A DNA stretch of 64,000 nt from Proteiniclasticum aestuarii (lineage in GTDB: Bacteria > Bacillota > Clostridia > Clostridiales > Clostridiaceae), in assembly GCF_017368455.1 (NCBI RefSeq), contig NZ_JAFNJU010000001.1, positions 434,001 through 498,000 of the forward strand, read 5' to 3'. The position numbers and the translations under genes are program-made. This document shows, in pieces, positions 27,286 to 36,947 of this stretch (positions within the stretch are counted from its first letter, which is position 1; the number at the start of each line of letters is the position of its first letter). The notes below the pieces were generated by a model. It was not told the DNA's origin. It searched no databases and worked only from the letters and a program-made list of their open reading frames with translations.

Positions 27286-28584
27286 TTATGCAAGAATTTC
27301 GCCCATCAGAACCTGTTTTTCCACTTTCGTGATTTTCGTCGGGAGATATCTTCCCTGAATATTCTCCTGTGACAATACGCTCACTTTCATATAATTAGCG
27401 GTATAGCCCATGTGAACTCCGTTTTTTCCTTCCTCGTACAGAACCTCACAGGTTTTCCCCACATAGCTCTTTAGAAAATCATCTTCATTTTTATCGCTCT
27501 GTGTCATGATCAGTTTGCTTCGACGATCCTTCTCATTTCCGTCCACCTGATCTTCCATATGATATGCCGGCGTCCCTTTTCGCGGACTGTATTTGAATGT
27601 ATGAACCTTTGTGAGCTTCATCCTGTCAAGAAATGAATAGGTTTCATTGAATTCCTCTTTCGTTTCACCGGGAAAACCTACAATCACATCCGTTGTGATG
27701 GACGCTTCTGGAAGTCTTCTTCTGATTTCATCCACAACCTCACTGAAGTCCAGCGGGGTATATCTTCTGTTCATCCGCACCAACGTTTCTCTCGCTCCGG
27801 ACTGGAGAGACAGATGGAAATGAGGACACAGCTTCTTCAGCTTCACGATACGGTCCATTCTGCCGTTTCTGAAGAACATGGGCTCTATGGAGCCGATGCG
27901 GACTCTTTTTATTCCATCGATCAGCTCGATTTCTTCCAGAAGGTCCAGTAAGTCTGTCTTCTCCGGAAGATCGTGTCCGTAGGATGCAATATGGATGCCT
28001 GAAAGAATGACTTCTGTAAAGCCCTCCTCTGCCAGTTTCCTGATTTCCTTCAGTACACTTTCAGGATTCTTGCTGGATAAGCCCCCTCTCGCATAAGGGA
28101 TGATGCAGTAGGAGCAGAAGCGATTGCATCCGTCCTGGATCTTGAGAAAGGCTCTTGTCTTTCCTTCATAGCCTGTGACCCCCAGATCTTCAAACTTCGA
28201 GTTCAAAAGAATCTTGTCTGTGACTTCCACAATCTGCTTCTTCTCCGCTTTCGACCGGTTCACATGAAATACGATGTCACTCTTGTTCCTTGATCCCAGA
28301 ATCACATCCACACCAGGAATCTCCATGACATCCTCTTTGCTCACCTGGGAATAGCATCCCACCACAGCCACTACAGCATCCTTGTTTGTCCTTTTGGCAC
28401 GGCTGATGTACTGTCTTGATTTCTTGTCTCCCATGTTGGTGACGGTACAGGTATTGATCACATACACATCTGCGGGTTCATTGAAATCCACCAGTTCATA
28501 CCCGTCTTTCTTGAACATTTCGATCATGGCTTCCGAATCATAGACATTCACCCGACAGCCAAGGGTCTGAAATGCAACTTTCAT
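27286..28584 (-). CDS. mtaB: tRNA t6A37 methylthiotransferase MtaB
   Basis: Radical-SAM enzyme that adds a methylthio group to t6A37 of ANN-decoding tRNAs. The N-terminal MTTase domain has three Cys (LGCRVN at about 9, NTCTV at about 46, VGCYSQ at about 76) for the auxiliary cluster; the radical-SAM motif is CNRFCSYC near residue 142; a C-terminal TRAM-like domain follows (about 370-432). At 432 residues it belongs to the MtaB/YqeV branch rather than MiaB. Start is 1 bp before the rsmE stop; the ribosome site is weak (GAAAG), suggesting coupling. Confidence 0.93.
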   Translation of the reverse strand: MKVAFQTLGCRVNVYDSEAMIEMFKKDGYELVDFNEPADVYVINTCTVTNMGDKKSRQYISRAKRTNKDAVVAVVGCYSQVSKEDVMEIPGVDVILGSRNKSDIVFHVNRSKAEKKQIVEVTDKILLNSKFEDLGVTGYEGKTRAFLKIQDGCNRFCSYCIIPYARGGLSSKNPESVLKEIRKLAEEGFTEVILSGIHIASYGHDLPEKTDLLDLLEEIELIDGIKRVRIGSIEPMFFRNGRMDRIVKLKKLCPHFHLSLQSGARETLVRMNRRYTPLDFSEVVDEIRRRLPEASITTDVIVGFPGETKEEFNETYSFLDRMKLTKVHTFKYSPRKGTPAYHMEDQVDGNEKDRRSKLIMTQSDKNEDDFLKSYVGKTCEVLYEEGKNGVHMGYTANYMKVSVLSQENIQGRYLPTKITKVEKQVLMGEILA

Positions 28585-29322
28585 CTATATCTTTCCTCCC
28601 ATATCTCCATAAAGCAGCTGAGCCATGGTGATTGCCGTGAATCCCGCAGTCTCAGTGCGCAGTATCCGGCCTCCCAGAGTCACAACTTTCGCACCTTTCA
28701 CACGAAGTGATGCGATTTCCTCATCCGTGAAACCTCCTTCCGGACCGATGAGAATCCCGCAGGATCTCAATTCGCAGAGTTCCTTCTTGAGCGCACTGAA
28801 ACCATAGTTTTCGGCATTTTCATAGGGTACAATGAGAATCTCATTCTTTTTCATATCCTGAAGAACTTCGTTAAAGTTCATAGGAAGCTCAATATCAGGA
28901 ATCCTGCTTCTTTTTGACTGCTTCGCAGCTTCCAATATGATTCTTTTCAGCCTGTCCAGTTTCTTGAATTCCGAACTGCTTTTAACTACCACTCTTTCCG
29001 TAATGACCGGTACGATGCGATTGACGCCTAGCTCTGTGGCTTTCTGAACGATGAGATCCATCTTTCCGGCTTTGGGCAGCCCCTGATAAAGCGTGATGTC
29101 AAGGCAGCTCTCATTGCTTCCTTGAATTTTTTCTCTGAGCTCCACACTTGTGGCCTGCTTTTCGATACGCTCGATCCGTGCAAGATAATCCACTCCGTTC
29201 AGATCATTGACAATAATGGAGTCCCCCTCTTTCAGTCTCAGCACCCGTGAAAGATGCTTGTGATCATCGCCTGAAATGGTCGCTACAGAATTCTCTATCT
29301 CATCTGTGAAGAACTTATGCAT
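28585..29322 (-). CDS. rsmE: 16S rRNA (uracil(1498)-N3)-methyltransferase
   Basis: SPOUT-family methyltransferase of 245 residues with an N-terminal PUA-like domain (HKFFTDEIENSVATISGDDHKHL) and the trefoil-knot SAM site LIGPEGGFTDEEI near residue 188 plus LGGRILRTETA near 215. Makes m3U1498 in 16S rRNA. Overlaps prmA by 8 nt; co-transcribed from the dnaJ side. Confidence 0.95.
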   Translation of the reverse strand: MHKFFTDEIENSVATISGDDHKHLSRVLRLKEGDSIIVNDLNGVDYLARIERIEKQATSVELREKIQGSNESCLDITLYQGLPKAGKMDLIVQKATELGVNRIVPVITERVVVKSSSEFKKLDRLKRIILEAAKQSKRSRIPDIELPMNFNEVLQDMKKNEILIVPYENAENYGFSALKKELCELRSCGILIGPEGGFTDEEIASLRVKGAKVVTLGGRILRTETAGFTAITMAQLLYGDMGGKI

Positions 29323-30259
29323 GAGACACCTCCGATACGATGCAGACCCATTCGCCCTCTCTTCTCACTTCCACAATGGAAAACCCTTTTTCATGAAGGG
29401 CATCGCTGACCATCTTCTCTTTTTCCCTGATGATTCCGGATGCGATGAACACTCCATCCACATTGATTTTCTTCTTCACATCATCGATAAGTACAAGAAT
29501 GACTTCCGCAATGATATTGGCGACGATGATGTCTGCGGTGCCTTCCACCACATCCATGAGATTCCCATGAAGAATCTCCACATGGTCAAGATGGTTGTAT
29601 CCCACGTTTTCTCTTGCTGAATCCACAGCCACCACATCCAGGTCCACACCCACCACTTCACTGGCTCCCAGCATTCTTGCCCCGATGGCAAGGATCCCTG
29701 AACCGGTACCGATATCAAATACTCTAGTATCGCTTCTCATATGGTCTTCAATGGCTTCAAGACAAAGCCTTGTGGTTTCATGAGTACCTGTACCGAAGGC
29801 CATACCAGGGTCCATATTCAGTATGATTTCATCCCCTTGCGGCTCATAGTCCTCCCATAAAGGTTTGATGACGAATTTACGCCCCACTCTGGTCGGTTTG
29901 TAGTACTTCTTCCATTCATTGGCCCAGTCGCTTTCATGGACCTCTTCCGAAAAGATTTCAAAATCTTCTATGATCACACCAAATTCCTTGGCACTTTCGA
30001 TTCTTTCTCTGATTTCATGGATGACTTCCTTCACATCCACATCAATATTAAAGTAAGCTCTGACCACCGCCTTATCTTTTCCGTATTCAAAGATATTGAT
30101 ATCGGCAAAATCCCATGTAAGCGGCCCCTTTTCCCGATCCAGAAGGTCTCTCGGATCTTCGATGGAAACGCCTCTGACATCCATCGAATACAGGATCCCC
30201 TGAATATACTCCAGATCCTCTTCATTCAGTATGATTTTTATTTCATTCCATGTACTCAT
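29315..30259 (-). CDS. prmA: ribosomal protein L11 methyltransferase
   Basis: SAM-dependent enzyme that methylates uL11. An N-terminal substrate-recognition domain (about 1-110) is followed by the Rossmann fold with MDPGMAFGTGTHETTRLCLEA split near residue 150 and FDIGTGSGILAIG near 180, NIIAEVI near 245. 314 residues is standard. Position after dnaJ and before rsmE is conserved across Firmicutes. Confidence 0.95.
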   Translation of the reverse strand: MSTWNEIKIILNEEDLEYIQGILYSMDVRGVSIEDPRDLLDREKGPLTWDFADINIFEYGKDKAVVRAYFNIDVDVKEVIHEIRERIESAKEFGVIIEDFEIFSEEVHESDWANEWKKYYKPTRVGRKFVIKPLWEDYEPQGDEIILNMDPGMAFGTGTHETTRLCLEAIEDHMRSDTRVFDIGTGSGILAIGARMLGASEVVGVDLDVVAVDSARENVGYNHLDHVEILHGNLMDVVEGTADIIVANIIAEVILVLIDDVKKKINVDGVFIASGIIREKEKMVSDALHEKGFSIVEVRREGEWVCIVSEVSHA

Positions 30260-30418
30260 AAAAAATTTCTCTCCTCTATCTATCCCAGGTGCTTATTTCA
30301 CGCACAAAAGCTGCACTGAACTGTTTCTTTTCCGTTTCAGACTCCGATGTTTCTTCATTATCCTTATTATAATACACTTATTTCCTGTTGGAGTAAATCC
30401 AGTAAACTTACATAGGAT

Positions 30419-30455
30419 TAGCCCCAGCTGCTTCCATTTGGAGCAGCTGAGGCTA
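30419..30455 (-). terminator. hairpin after dnaJ
   Basis: Stem of about 14 bp built from TAGCCCCAGCTGCT and AGCAGCTGAGGCTA, 30 bp beyond the dnaJ stop. No clear T-run follows on the minus strand, so it may protect the dnaK-dnaJ message or terminate only partly before prmA. Confidence 0.6.
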
Positions 30456-30484
30456 TTCATCTTCTATATCTTTTGTTCAGGCCC

Positions 30485-31627
30485 TTAGAAGATCCCGAAC
30501 TTTTTCTTTTCTTTCTTGTCTTTCTTGTCGTCTTTTTCACCACGATCGATGATCTGACCGGAGGCTTCCATAAACTGATAAAGGGCTTCTTTCTGTGCAT
30601 CGTTCAGTTTCTTCGGCACATCCACTATGACATTCACATACTGGTCCCCGCGCGCTCCGCTTCTGGAATTGACCATGGTGACCCCTTTTCCTTTCAATCG
30701 GAAAAGTGTGCCGGACTGAGTTCCAGCTGGAATCTCATAGGACACGTCGCCATCAATGGTTGGTACTTTCACTTCTTTTCCAAGAGCGGCTTCCGCGATA
30801 TTGATATGGGTATCCACATAGATATCGTTACCTTTTCGGATAAAGAACTTATGAGGCTTCACATTGATTACGATATGTAGATCCCCGGAAGGTCCTCCCT
30901 TGGCTCCTTTATCCCCCTGTCCTCGAAGGGGCATCACATTGCCTGAGTCCACACCTGCTGGCACCTTGACGCTGATTTTTCTTCGCTGCCTGACCTGACC
31001 TTTGCCCTTGCAGTTGTCGCAGGGGTCTGAAATCATCTCTCCGTTACCGCCACAGGTCGGACAAACCGTCTCCTGCACCATGTTTCCGAACAGAGTCTGT
31101 CTCTGTACTCTTACTGTGCCTGAACCGTGGCAGGTCTTACAGGTTTCCGGCGTGGATCCTTTCTTGGCGCCTGAACCATGACAGACATCACAGTCTTCGG
31201 TTCTTGTTATGGTAACATCCTTTTCTACACCAAACACCGCTTCTTCAAAAGTAAGATCCAGTCTGTACTCCAGATCCGCACCACGTCTTGGTCCGGTTCT
31301 TCTTCTGGATCCTCCACCGAATCCGCCGCCAAAGAAGGATTCGAAGATGTCTCCGAAATCACCGAAGTCCTGTGCACTGTAGCCTGCGCCAGCTCCTCCC
31401 GCGTTGAAGTCCGTTGTTCCGAACTGATCATACTGGGCTTTCTTCTGAGGATCCGAGAGCACCTGATAGGCCTCATTGATTTCCTTGAACTTTTCTTCAG
31501 CTTCCTTGTCACCTGGATTCTTATCTGGATGATATTTTATCGCAAGCTTTCTGAAAGCACTCTTAATCTGTTTTTCATCGGCACCCTTCTGAAGTCCTAA
31601 AACCTCATATAAGTCTCTTTTTGCCAT
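30485..31627 (-). CDS. dnaJ: co-chaperone DnaJ
   Basis: Type I Hsp40 of 380 residues: J domain with YHPDKNPGD near residue 32, Gly/Phe-rich linker (about 75-110), four zinc-finger repeats ([32 protein letters not shown], about 140-215), and the C-terminal substrate domains, ending in a Lys-rich tail. Stimulates DnaK ATPase and presents substrates. Part of the hrcA operon, downstream of a hairpin at 31692-31719. Confidence 0.97.
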   Translation of the reverse strand: MAKRDLYEVLGLQKGADEKQIKSAFRKLAIKYHPDKNPGDKEAEEKFKEINEAYQVLSDPQKKAQYDQFGTTDFNAGGAGAGYSAQDFGDFGDIFESFFGGGFGGGSRRRTGPRRGADLEYRLDLTFEEAVFGVEKDVTITRTEDCDVCHGSGAKKGSTPETCKTCHGSGTVRVQRQTLFGNMVQETVCPTCGGNGEMISDPCDNCKGKGQVRQRRKISVKVPAGVDSGNVMPLRGQGDKGAKGGPSGDLHIVINVKPHKFFIRKGNDIYVDTHINIAEAALGKEVKVPTIDGDVSYEIPAGTQSGTLFRLKGKGVTMVNSRSGARGDQYVNVIVDVPKKLNDAQKEALYQFMEASGQIIDRGEKDDKKDKKEKKKFGIF

Positions 31628-31691
31628 TCTTACACCACCTATTATTTCGCACTGCCTTCAGTCAAGGCATAGAATACGGATTAATTTCAAG

Positions 31692-31719
31692 TAGGGAAGG
31701 GCAATCCTGCCCATCCCTA
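31692..31719 (-). repeat. intercistronic hairpin between dnaK and dnaJ
   Basis: TAGGGA and GGGCA arms with their complements form an approximately 12-bp stem with one mismatch and a 4-nt loop, in the 116-bp gap between dnaK and dnaJ. There is no U-run, so a processing or stability element that sets the dnaK:dnaJ ratio is more likely than a terminator. Confidence 0.55.
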
Positions 31720-31743
31720 TTGAACACCTTTAGTATTATAACC

Positions 31744-33582
31744 TTATTCCTTGTCATCCTCAACCTTGAAATCCGCGTCGACCACATTATCACCCTGTGG
31801 GCCCTGTGCGCCGGCATCAGATGCTTCAGCGCTCTGATTCTGAGCTGCTTCAGCCTGGTAGATCTTGGAAGAGACATTATAGAATTCATTGGTCAGCTCT
31901 TCTGTGGCTTTCTTGATCGCTTCCATGTCGTTGCTGTCCTTGATGTTCTTCAGTACTTCCATTTTCTCTTCGATCTTCGCCTTGTCTTCATCGCTTACTT
32001 TATCCTTCAGCTCTTCCAGAGACTTTTCAGTCTGATAGATGGCCTGATCGGCATTGTTCTTGGTCTCTACTTCTTCCTTCTTCTTCTTGTCTTCTTCAGC
32101 GAATCTTTCCGCTTCTTTCACTGCCTTGTCGATTTCTTCATCGGACAGGTTGGTTGAAGCTGTAATGGTGATGTTCGCTTCCTTGTTTGTGGCCTTGTCC
32201 ACAGCTGTGACCTTCACGATACCGTTGGCATCGATGTCGAAGGTGACTTCGATCTGAGGCACGCCTCTTCTTGCAGCGGCGATTCCAGATAATGTGAATC
32301 TTCCAAGGGTCTTGTTGTCAGCAGCCATCTGTCTTTCACCCTGCACCACATGCACTTCTACTGAAGTCTGTCCATCAGCTGCTGTGGTGAAGATCTGGCT
32401 CTTCTTTGTAGGTATGGTTGTATTTCTTTCGATGATCGGTGTGGATACGCCGCCATAGGTTTCAAGACCCAGAGTAAGTGGTGTCACGTCAAGCAGAAGA
32501 ATGTCCTTCACTTCACCTGTCAGTACACCAGCCTGGATTGCCGCACCCAGCGCAACCACTTCATCCGCATTTACACCCTTTGAAGGTTCCTTTCCTGTGA
32601 AGTCCTTGATGGCATCTATTACCGCTGGAATTCTTGTGGAACCACCTACAAGGATGACCTTGTCGATATCATTCATGGTAAGACCTGCATCACTTAATGA
32701 TTTCTTCATCGGTTCGATGGTCGCCTTCACCAGGTCTCCTGTCAGTTCATTGAACTTCGCTCTTGTCAGAGTCATGTCGATATGCTTTGGACCTGTGGCA
32801 TCTGCTGTGATGAATGGCAGATTGATGGAGGTTGAAGTGGAAGAGGAAAGCTCTACCTTCGCCTTCTCTGCAGCTTCCTTCAGTCTCTGAAGAGCCATCT
32901 TGTCGGATCTCAGATCGATTCCGTTGTTCTTCTTGAATTCATCTGCGATGTAGTTCATGACTCTGTCGTCAAAGTCATCTCCACCAAGCTTTGTATTACC
33001 GTTTGTGGAAAGCACTTCGAATACGCCATCTCCAAGGTCCAGGATGGATACGTCGAAGGTACCTCCACCTAAGTCGAATACAAGGATTTTGTGCGCTTCG
33101 TCACCCTTGTCCAGTCCATAGGCAAGGGAAGCTGCTGTCGGCTCGTTGATGATTCTGAGGACTTCAAGTCCAGCAATCTTTCCTGCATCCTTGGTTGCCT
33201 GTCTCTGGGAATCATTGAAGTATGCTGGTACGGTGATGACAGCCTGTGTCACCTTCTCGCCAAGATAGGCCTCAGCATCCGCCTTCAGTTTTCCAAGAAC
33301 CATGGCTGAGATTTCCTGTGGTGTATATTCTTTTCCTTCGATGTTGAACTTCTTGTCTGTTCCCATGTATCTCTTTGCAGAGGCGATGGTCTTGTCCGGG
33401 TTTGTGATGGCCTGTCTCTTGGCAACCTGCCCAACCAGTCTTTCACCATTGGCCTGGAAAGAAACCACGGATGGAGTTGTTCTTCCGCCTTCAGAGCTGG
33501 TGATGATGACAGGGTCTCCACCTTCCATTACAGCAACTACTGAGTTTGTTGTTCCTAAATCAATACCTATTACTTTTGACAT
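31744..33582 (-). CDS. dnaK: chaperone DnaK (Hsp70)
   Basis: 612 residues. Actin-like ATPase domain with [10 protein letters not shown] at the start, phosphate loop [15 protein letters not shown] near 165 and adenosine motif [10 protein letters not shown] near 310; substrate-binding domain from about 365 ([14 protein letters not shown]), and helical lid ending in the acidic tail VEDDKE. Works with GrpE and DnaJ. Lacks the roughly 24-residue insertion in the ATPase domain that marks Gram-negative DnaK, consistent with a Firmicute. Confidence 0.98.
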   Translation of the reverse strand: MSKVIGIDLGTTNSVVAVMEGGDPVIITSSEGGRTTPSVVSFQANGERLVGQVAKRQAITNPDKTIASAKRYMGTDKKFNIEGKEYTPQEISAMVLGKLKADAEAYLGEKVTQAVITVPAYFNDSQRQATKDAGKIAGLEVLRIINEPTAASLAYGLDKGDEAHKILVFDLGGGTFDVSILDLGDGVFEVLSTNGNTKLGGDDFDDRVMNYIADEFKKNNGIDLRSDKMALQRLKEAAEKAKVELSSSTSTSINLPFITADATGPKHIDMTLTRAKFNELTGDLVKATIEPMKKSLSDAGLTMNDIDKVILVGGSTRIPAVIDAIKDFTGKEPSKGVNADEVVALGAAIQAGVLTGEVKDILLLDVTPLTLGLETYGGVSTPIIERNTTIPTKKSQIFTTAADGQTSVEVHVVQGERQMAADNKTLGRFTLSGIAAARRGVPQIEVTFDIDANGIVKVTAVDKATNKEANITITASTNLSDEEIDKAVKEAERFAEEDKKKKEEVETKNNADQAIYQTEKSLEELKDKVSDEDKAKIEEKMEVLKNIKDSNDMEAIKKATEELTNEFYNVSSKIYQAEAAQNQSAEASDAGAQGPQGDNVVDADFKVEDDKE

Positions 33583-33594
33583 TAATCATTCCTC

Positions 33595-34254
33595 CTAATT
33601 TGCGACTTTAACTACGCTATATCTTATAATTTTTTCATCTCTCTGGTATCCCTTGAGAAATACCTGTGCGATTTCCTTTTCGCCCAGGGATGGATCATCC
33701 ACATGCATGACCGCTTCGTGGAAATTGGGATCAAAAGGTGCTTCTGTGTCGATTTCAGTCACCTTCAGTTTCTGCAGGGATTCTCTGAACTGAGTCAGTG
33801 TCATCTCCACACCCTTTCGGAGCGATTCCACATCAGCGGACTCCACCTTCAGTGAAGCTTCCAGGTTATCCAGCACCGGCAGCAGCTCTTTCACCACTTC
33901 CACGATACTGTCTGTATAGATTCCGTCCTTTTCCTTCTGGGTTCTTTTTCTGTAATTCTCATATTCGGCATTGAGTCTTGCAAGTCTGTCTTTCAGAGTC
34001 TGGTTCTCATTTTCCAGCTTTCTGATTCCGTCGAGCATTTCCTTTTTCTTTCTGAATAATTCTTTCATATCGATCGTATTCTCTACCTGCTCTTCCGTTT
34101 TTTCCTCTGCTGTCTCATCCTCTGCAGATGTTTCCATCTCTTCAGATTCTTCCACAGAAACCTCCTGGTCCATGCCAGCTTCTTCTACCGTGTCCTGCGG
34201 ATTTACTTCATCCGAAGCGACATTCTTTGGATTCCTGTTCTTATCCTCCGTCAT
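33595..34254 (-). CDS. grpE: nucleotide exchange factor GrpE
   Basis: 219 residues: a long acidic, probably disordered N terminus (about 1-65), a coiled coil (about 65-120), and the C-terminal beta domain with FDPNFHEAVMHVDDP near 175. Releases ADP from DnaK. Overlaps hrcA by 14 nt and starts after GAGGAGG; 12 bp before dnaK. Confidence 0.96.
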   Translation of the reverse strand: MTEDKNRNPKNVASDEVNPQDTVEEAGMDQEVSVEESEEMETSAEDETAEEKTEEQVENTIDMKELFRKKKEMLDGIRKLENENQTLKDRLARLNAEYENYRKRTQKEKDGIYTDSIVEVVKELLPVLDNLEASLKVESADVESLRKGVEMTLTQFRESLQKLKVTEIDTEAPFDPNFHEAVMHVDDPSLGEKEIAQVFLKGYQRDEKIIRYSVVKVAN

Positions 34255-35293
34255 TTACATCCTCCTCATTGAGCCTTTTACCAAGCTCTTTCTTTACGTT
34301 ATTTATGATTGACACTACCTTGGAATAATCCAGTCTCTTGGGTCCGATGAGATTGATCGTTCCTACATTCTCATCATTGATCTTGTAACTGGTAGTGATG
34401 ATCGTGAAATCCTTCGCTTCGGGCAGACTCAGCTCTTCTCCTAGTGTGATGAGCATATCTTCATTGGCATCATCCACATCATGAAACAGAAGGTCCGGCT
34501 GCTCCAAAAGACCCAGAAAATCCTTCATTTTATTCACATCGGAAAATTCCGGATAGTTCAGAATCTTGGATGTACCATCTACAAAATATCTGTTCTCCTG
34601 AGCCTCATCATTGAGACTCTCATACACTGCTGACAGAATCGAAAGGAACAGTTCATCATATCCTTCCAGGTCATTCTTGAGACTGTTCACGATATGTAGA
34701 TTGATGTCTTCGATGTTCATATCCTTCAACTTCAGATTCAGCAGATTGCAGATGTTCATCAGCACTTCCGGTTCCGGTGAATGGTTCAGCCTGATCAGTT
34801 TATGTGTGATGGCTCCATGGTCGACCATGATCACTGCAAGGATTGTGTTTTTCTCCATGCTGATCAGCTGGATGTTCTTCACATGAGCCTTGGACAGACT
34901 GGGCTTTTTGGCCACAACGGCCAGATTCGTCAGCTCTGAGAGCATCATGGCTGTCTGCTTCATGATCTTGTCGATCTCGAAAGCAGCCATGGTGATGATT
35001 TTTTCTTCAATAAATGACACTTCTTCCGGACTTAGCGATTCCAGCGTCATCAGCTTATCGATGTACATTCTGTATCCTTTGGCCGATGGTATTCTGCCGG
35101 AGGATGAATGAAGCTGATCGAGATATCCTAGTTCTTCCAGGTCAGACATCTCATTTCTGATGGTGGCAGAACTGATTCCAAGCTGATATTTCTTCTCCAG
35201 CGTCCTCGATCCCACTGGCTCACCCGTCATGATGTAGTCCGTGACAATGGCTTTCAGTATTTCAAGTTTTCTGCTGTCCATCTGATTTGACAT
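34241..35293 (-). CDS. hrcA: heat-inducible transcription repressor HrcA
   Basis: Repressor that binds CIRCE and is kept active by GroEL. Winged-helix N terminus with TGEPVGSRTLEKKYQLGISSATIRNEM split near residues 22-50, then the GAF-like HrcA domain. 350 residues. ATG at 35293 was chosen: the in-frame ATG at 35326 would place the CIRCE operator inside the coding region, and GGGGTGAG lies just upstream of 35293. First gene of hrcA-grpE-dnaK-dnaJ, so autoregulated. Confidence 0.95.
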   Translation of the reverse strand: MSNQMDSRKLEILKAIVTDYIMTGEPVGSRTLEKKYQLGISSATIRNEMSDLEELGYLDQLHSSSGRIPSAKGYRMYIDKLMTLESLSPEEVSFIEEKIITMAAFEIDKIMKQTAMMLSELTNLAVVAKKPSLSKAHVKNIQLISMEKNTILAVIMVDHGAITHKLIRLNHSPEPEVLMNICNLLNLKLKDMNIEDINLHIVNSLKNDLEGYDELFLSILSAVYESLNDEAQENRYFVDGTSKILNYPEFSDVNKMKDFLGLLEQPDLLFHDVDDANEDMLITLGEELSLPEAKDFTIITTSYKINDENVGTINLIGPKRLDYSKVVSIINNVKKELGKRLNEEDVNDGG

Positions 35294-35309
35294 CTTTCTC
35301 ACCCCTTTA

Positions 35310-35336
35310 CTAGCACTCGCACTCAATGAGTGCTAA
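35310..35336. promoter_or_regulatory. CIRCE operator
   Basis: CTAGCACTC-N9-GAGTGCTAA, 26 of the expected arm positions but one (first base C for T), located 17 bp upstream of the hrcA start. HrcA binding here represses the operon. Confidence 0.93.
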
Positions 35337-35349
35337 CAGCTACGATAAT

Positions 35350-35378
35350 AAAATAACATCTAAGATGTTATTTGTAAA
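35350..35378 (-). promoter_or_regulatory. probable sigma-A promoter of the hrcA operon
   Basis: Minus strand TTTACA (35373-35378), 17-nt spacer, TATTTT (35350-35355), so that the start site would fall a few bases before CIRCE. The spacer is almost completely occupied by a palindrome. Confidence 0.55.
35352..35372. repeat. 21-bp perfect palindrome in the hrcA promoter spacer
   Basis: Arms AATAACATCT and AGATGTTATT around a single central base, lying between the predicted -35 and -10 boxes. It does not resemble CIRCE or the CtsR heptad repeat. It may be an operator for a second regulator. Confidence 0.65.
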
Positions 35379-35629
35379 TACCCTTAAATACTAAAATTCA
35401 AGGATTCATTATTGATTTTCCTGATTTCCTGAACTTATCAGCTTTTTTCTTCCGGATTCTCTCGTTTTCTTCATATATCATCTGATACTTCCGAAAGATT
35501 CTGCATTTCAGGAACAATGAGATTGTACCAAATGAATATTAAAAAAGAATTAAACGCTTTTCCCTCCCAGAATATGCACCATATCCCTCTAAAGGCGCAG
35601 AAACGCTTATGATGATTCACATCAGAAAA
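35379..35629. other. intergenic region without a clear gene
   Basis: About 250 bp. On the minus strand one frame is open for about 45 codons with a basic, Lys-rich tail but has no convincing start or ribosome site, so it may be a gene remnant. Nothing else is seen. Confidence 0.4.
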
Positions 35630-35645
35630 GCCCCATCACTGGGGC
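35630..35645 (-). terminator. short terminator after the DUF4236 gene
   Basis: GCCCC/GGGGC stem with a 6-nt loop followed by TTTTC on the minus strand, 8 bp beyond the stop at 35653. Confidence 0.75.
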
Positions 35646-35652
35646 ACTTTCA

Positions 35653-36726
35653 TCAGATCGTCAGTTCATGGATTTCTTTGAATCCTCTGGTCTTCACGAA
35701 CTCCACTTCATGCCTGAAGTTCGTCAGGGCATCGAAGGGATTTACCTTCTCCAGATTCAGCTTCATGAACGTGTCTCTGTCGATCAGTATGGAAAGAATT
35801 CTTTCCTTCTCCGGAACACCGCTGTATTTGTTCAATTCCGTTTCCCACACATTCACAAAGATATCTTCCACCGGCAGAATGTTAAAGACATTCCGTGCTG
35901 TTCGCAGCACAATTCCTGAAACAAACTGATTTGCGATTTCATAGTAATCCGTCTTTGTGTATTTTTTTATAGACAGCTTCCCTGTGGGTGTCAGAGACTT
36001 GTACTCCTCCGGAATGAAATCATCGATGCTGAGCGTCATCTCCACCCTCAGAGAGTCCTGGTCTGTGTAGCTGAAGTCCATGTCTTTGATGTAGTAGCCA
36101 AGCTCTTCGCTCAATTTCAGGTCCTCCAGAACCTCCAGATGACTTTCCTTATCATCATGCAACATGCGCTCAGCGATGATTCTGTTGTTTTCCCAGGCAG
36201 CATAGAGCTCCTCATCCATTTTTCTGGCTTCTTCCAGAACCTCTTTGGACCTGTCTTCGAAATCGCTTTTCCTGAAGACTCTGGCAAACAGTCCCGGCCT
36301 GTTCTCTTCAACCATCTTCATGGCCTCCTCCGTATGCGGACCGGCCTTTCCTTTTTCAAATGGTTCCTCTTCGCTTTTCACTTCTTCCCAGTTGACGCCT
36401 CCGGGGTAATCTTCATAATGATGAAGGGTGGTGATCAGAGCGATGTCTTCCCTGTACGCGTTTACCTCCGCCTCCGGATTTTCTGATCCAGGATGCTTTT
36501 TGAAAACTTCTCTGTTTCCGAACTTTTTCAGTATGGATTTGGCACTGATGGTCTTGCTGTAGGAAAGCCCCGTTCCCGGGAGGCTGAATGTTGTTCTCGA
36601 ACTCCCCCTGGTACTGAAGCTCTGTCTGAAGCCCTTTGCGCCGAAGGAAATGCTTGCTCCGGATTTTCCGATGTTCAGGCTGAAGAGTTTTCCGAGTCTT
36701 ATTCTTTTTCTGAAATTAAATCCCAT
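35653..36726 (-). CDS. DUF4236 protein with long C-terminal region
   Basis: 357 residues. The first 55 residues are a clear DUF4236 domain: MGFNFRKRIRLGKLFSLNIGK followed by SGASISFGAKG and LPGTGLSY, a Gly-rich beta motif found in many bacterial proteins of unknown role. The remainder (about 60-357) is charged and mostly helical, then beta-rich near the end, with no recognised family. ATG at 36726 is set by AGGTGA; codons upstream to 36753 include that site. Has its own promoter and terminator. Confidence 0.8.
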   Translation of the reverse strand: MGFNFRKRIRLGKLFSLNIGKSGASISFGAKGFRQSFSTRGSSRTTFSLPGTGLSYSKTISAKSILKKFGNREVFKKHPGSENPEAEVNAYREDIALITTLHHYEDYPGGVNWEEVKSEEEPFEKGKAGPHTEEAMKMVEENRPGLFARVFRKSDFEDRSKEVLEEARKMDEELYAAWENNRIIAERMLHDDKESHLEVLEDLKLSEELGYYIKDMDFSYTDQDSLRVEMTLSIDDFIPEEYKSLTPTGKLSIKKYTKTDYYEIANQFVSGIVLRTARNVFNILPVEDIFVNVWETELNKYSGVPEKERILSILIDRDTFMKLNLEKVNPFDALTNFRHEVEFVKTRGFKEIHELTI

Positions 36727-36816
36727 CTTATTCACCTGTGGTACTGTATCCACTTATCCTTCCTATTCATTTCTGCTGCAGAATATGTCTGTGCCCTATC
36801 TGCTTTATTACTTCTC

Positions 36817-36845
36817 ATTTTAACGAATGTTTCGCCAATTATCAA
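36817..36845 (-). promoter_or_regulatory. promoter of the DUF4236 gene
   Basis: Minus strand TTGATA (36840-36845), 17-nt spacer, TAAAAT (36817-36822), about 90 bp upstream of the start codon. Confidence 0.65.
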
Positions 36846-36880
36846 CGATTGCCTTTCCGCACGTCCCTTATAGAAGCGCA

Positions 36881-36916
36881 TTATAAAACCTGCATGATTC
36901 CATGCAGGTTTTATAA
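36881..36916 (-). terminator. strong terminator after the RNase H-like gene
   Basis: Perfect 16-bp stem TTATAAAACCTGCATG/CATGCAGGTTTTATAA with loop ATTC, about 30 bp after the stop at 36948. It probably ends the pgmB-HAD-nuclease transcript. Confidence 0.85.
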
Positions 36917-36947
36917 CACTTTCCTGACAAAAGAAAATGTATGCTAT

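Noticed and set aside
31225-34312. Several long open frames opposite dnaJ, dnaK and grpE
   Set aside because: They lie entirely across conserved chaperone genes, have low-complexity Ser/Phe-rich products and no ribosome sites.
35379-35600. Short Lys-rich minus-strand frame between hrcA and the DUF4236 gene
   Set aside because: No ATG with a ribosome site at the right place and too short to identify; left as a possible remnant only.
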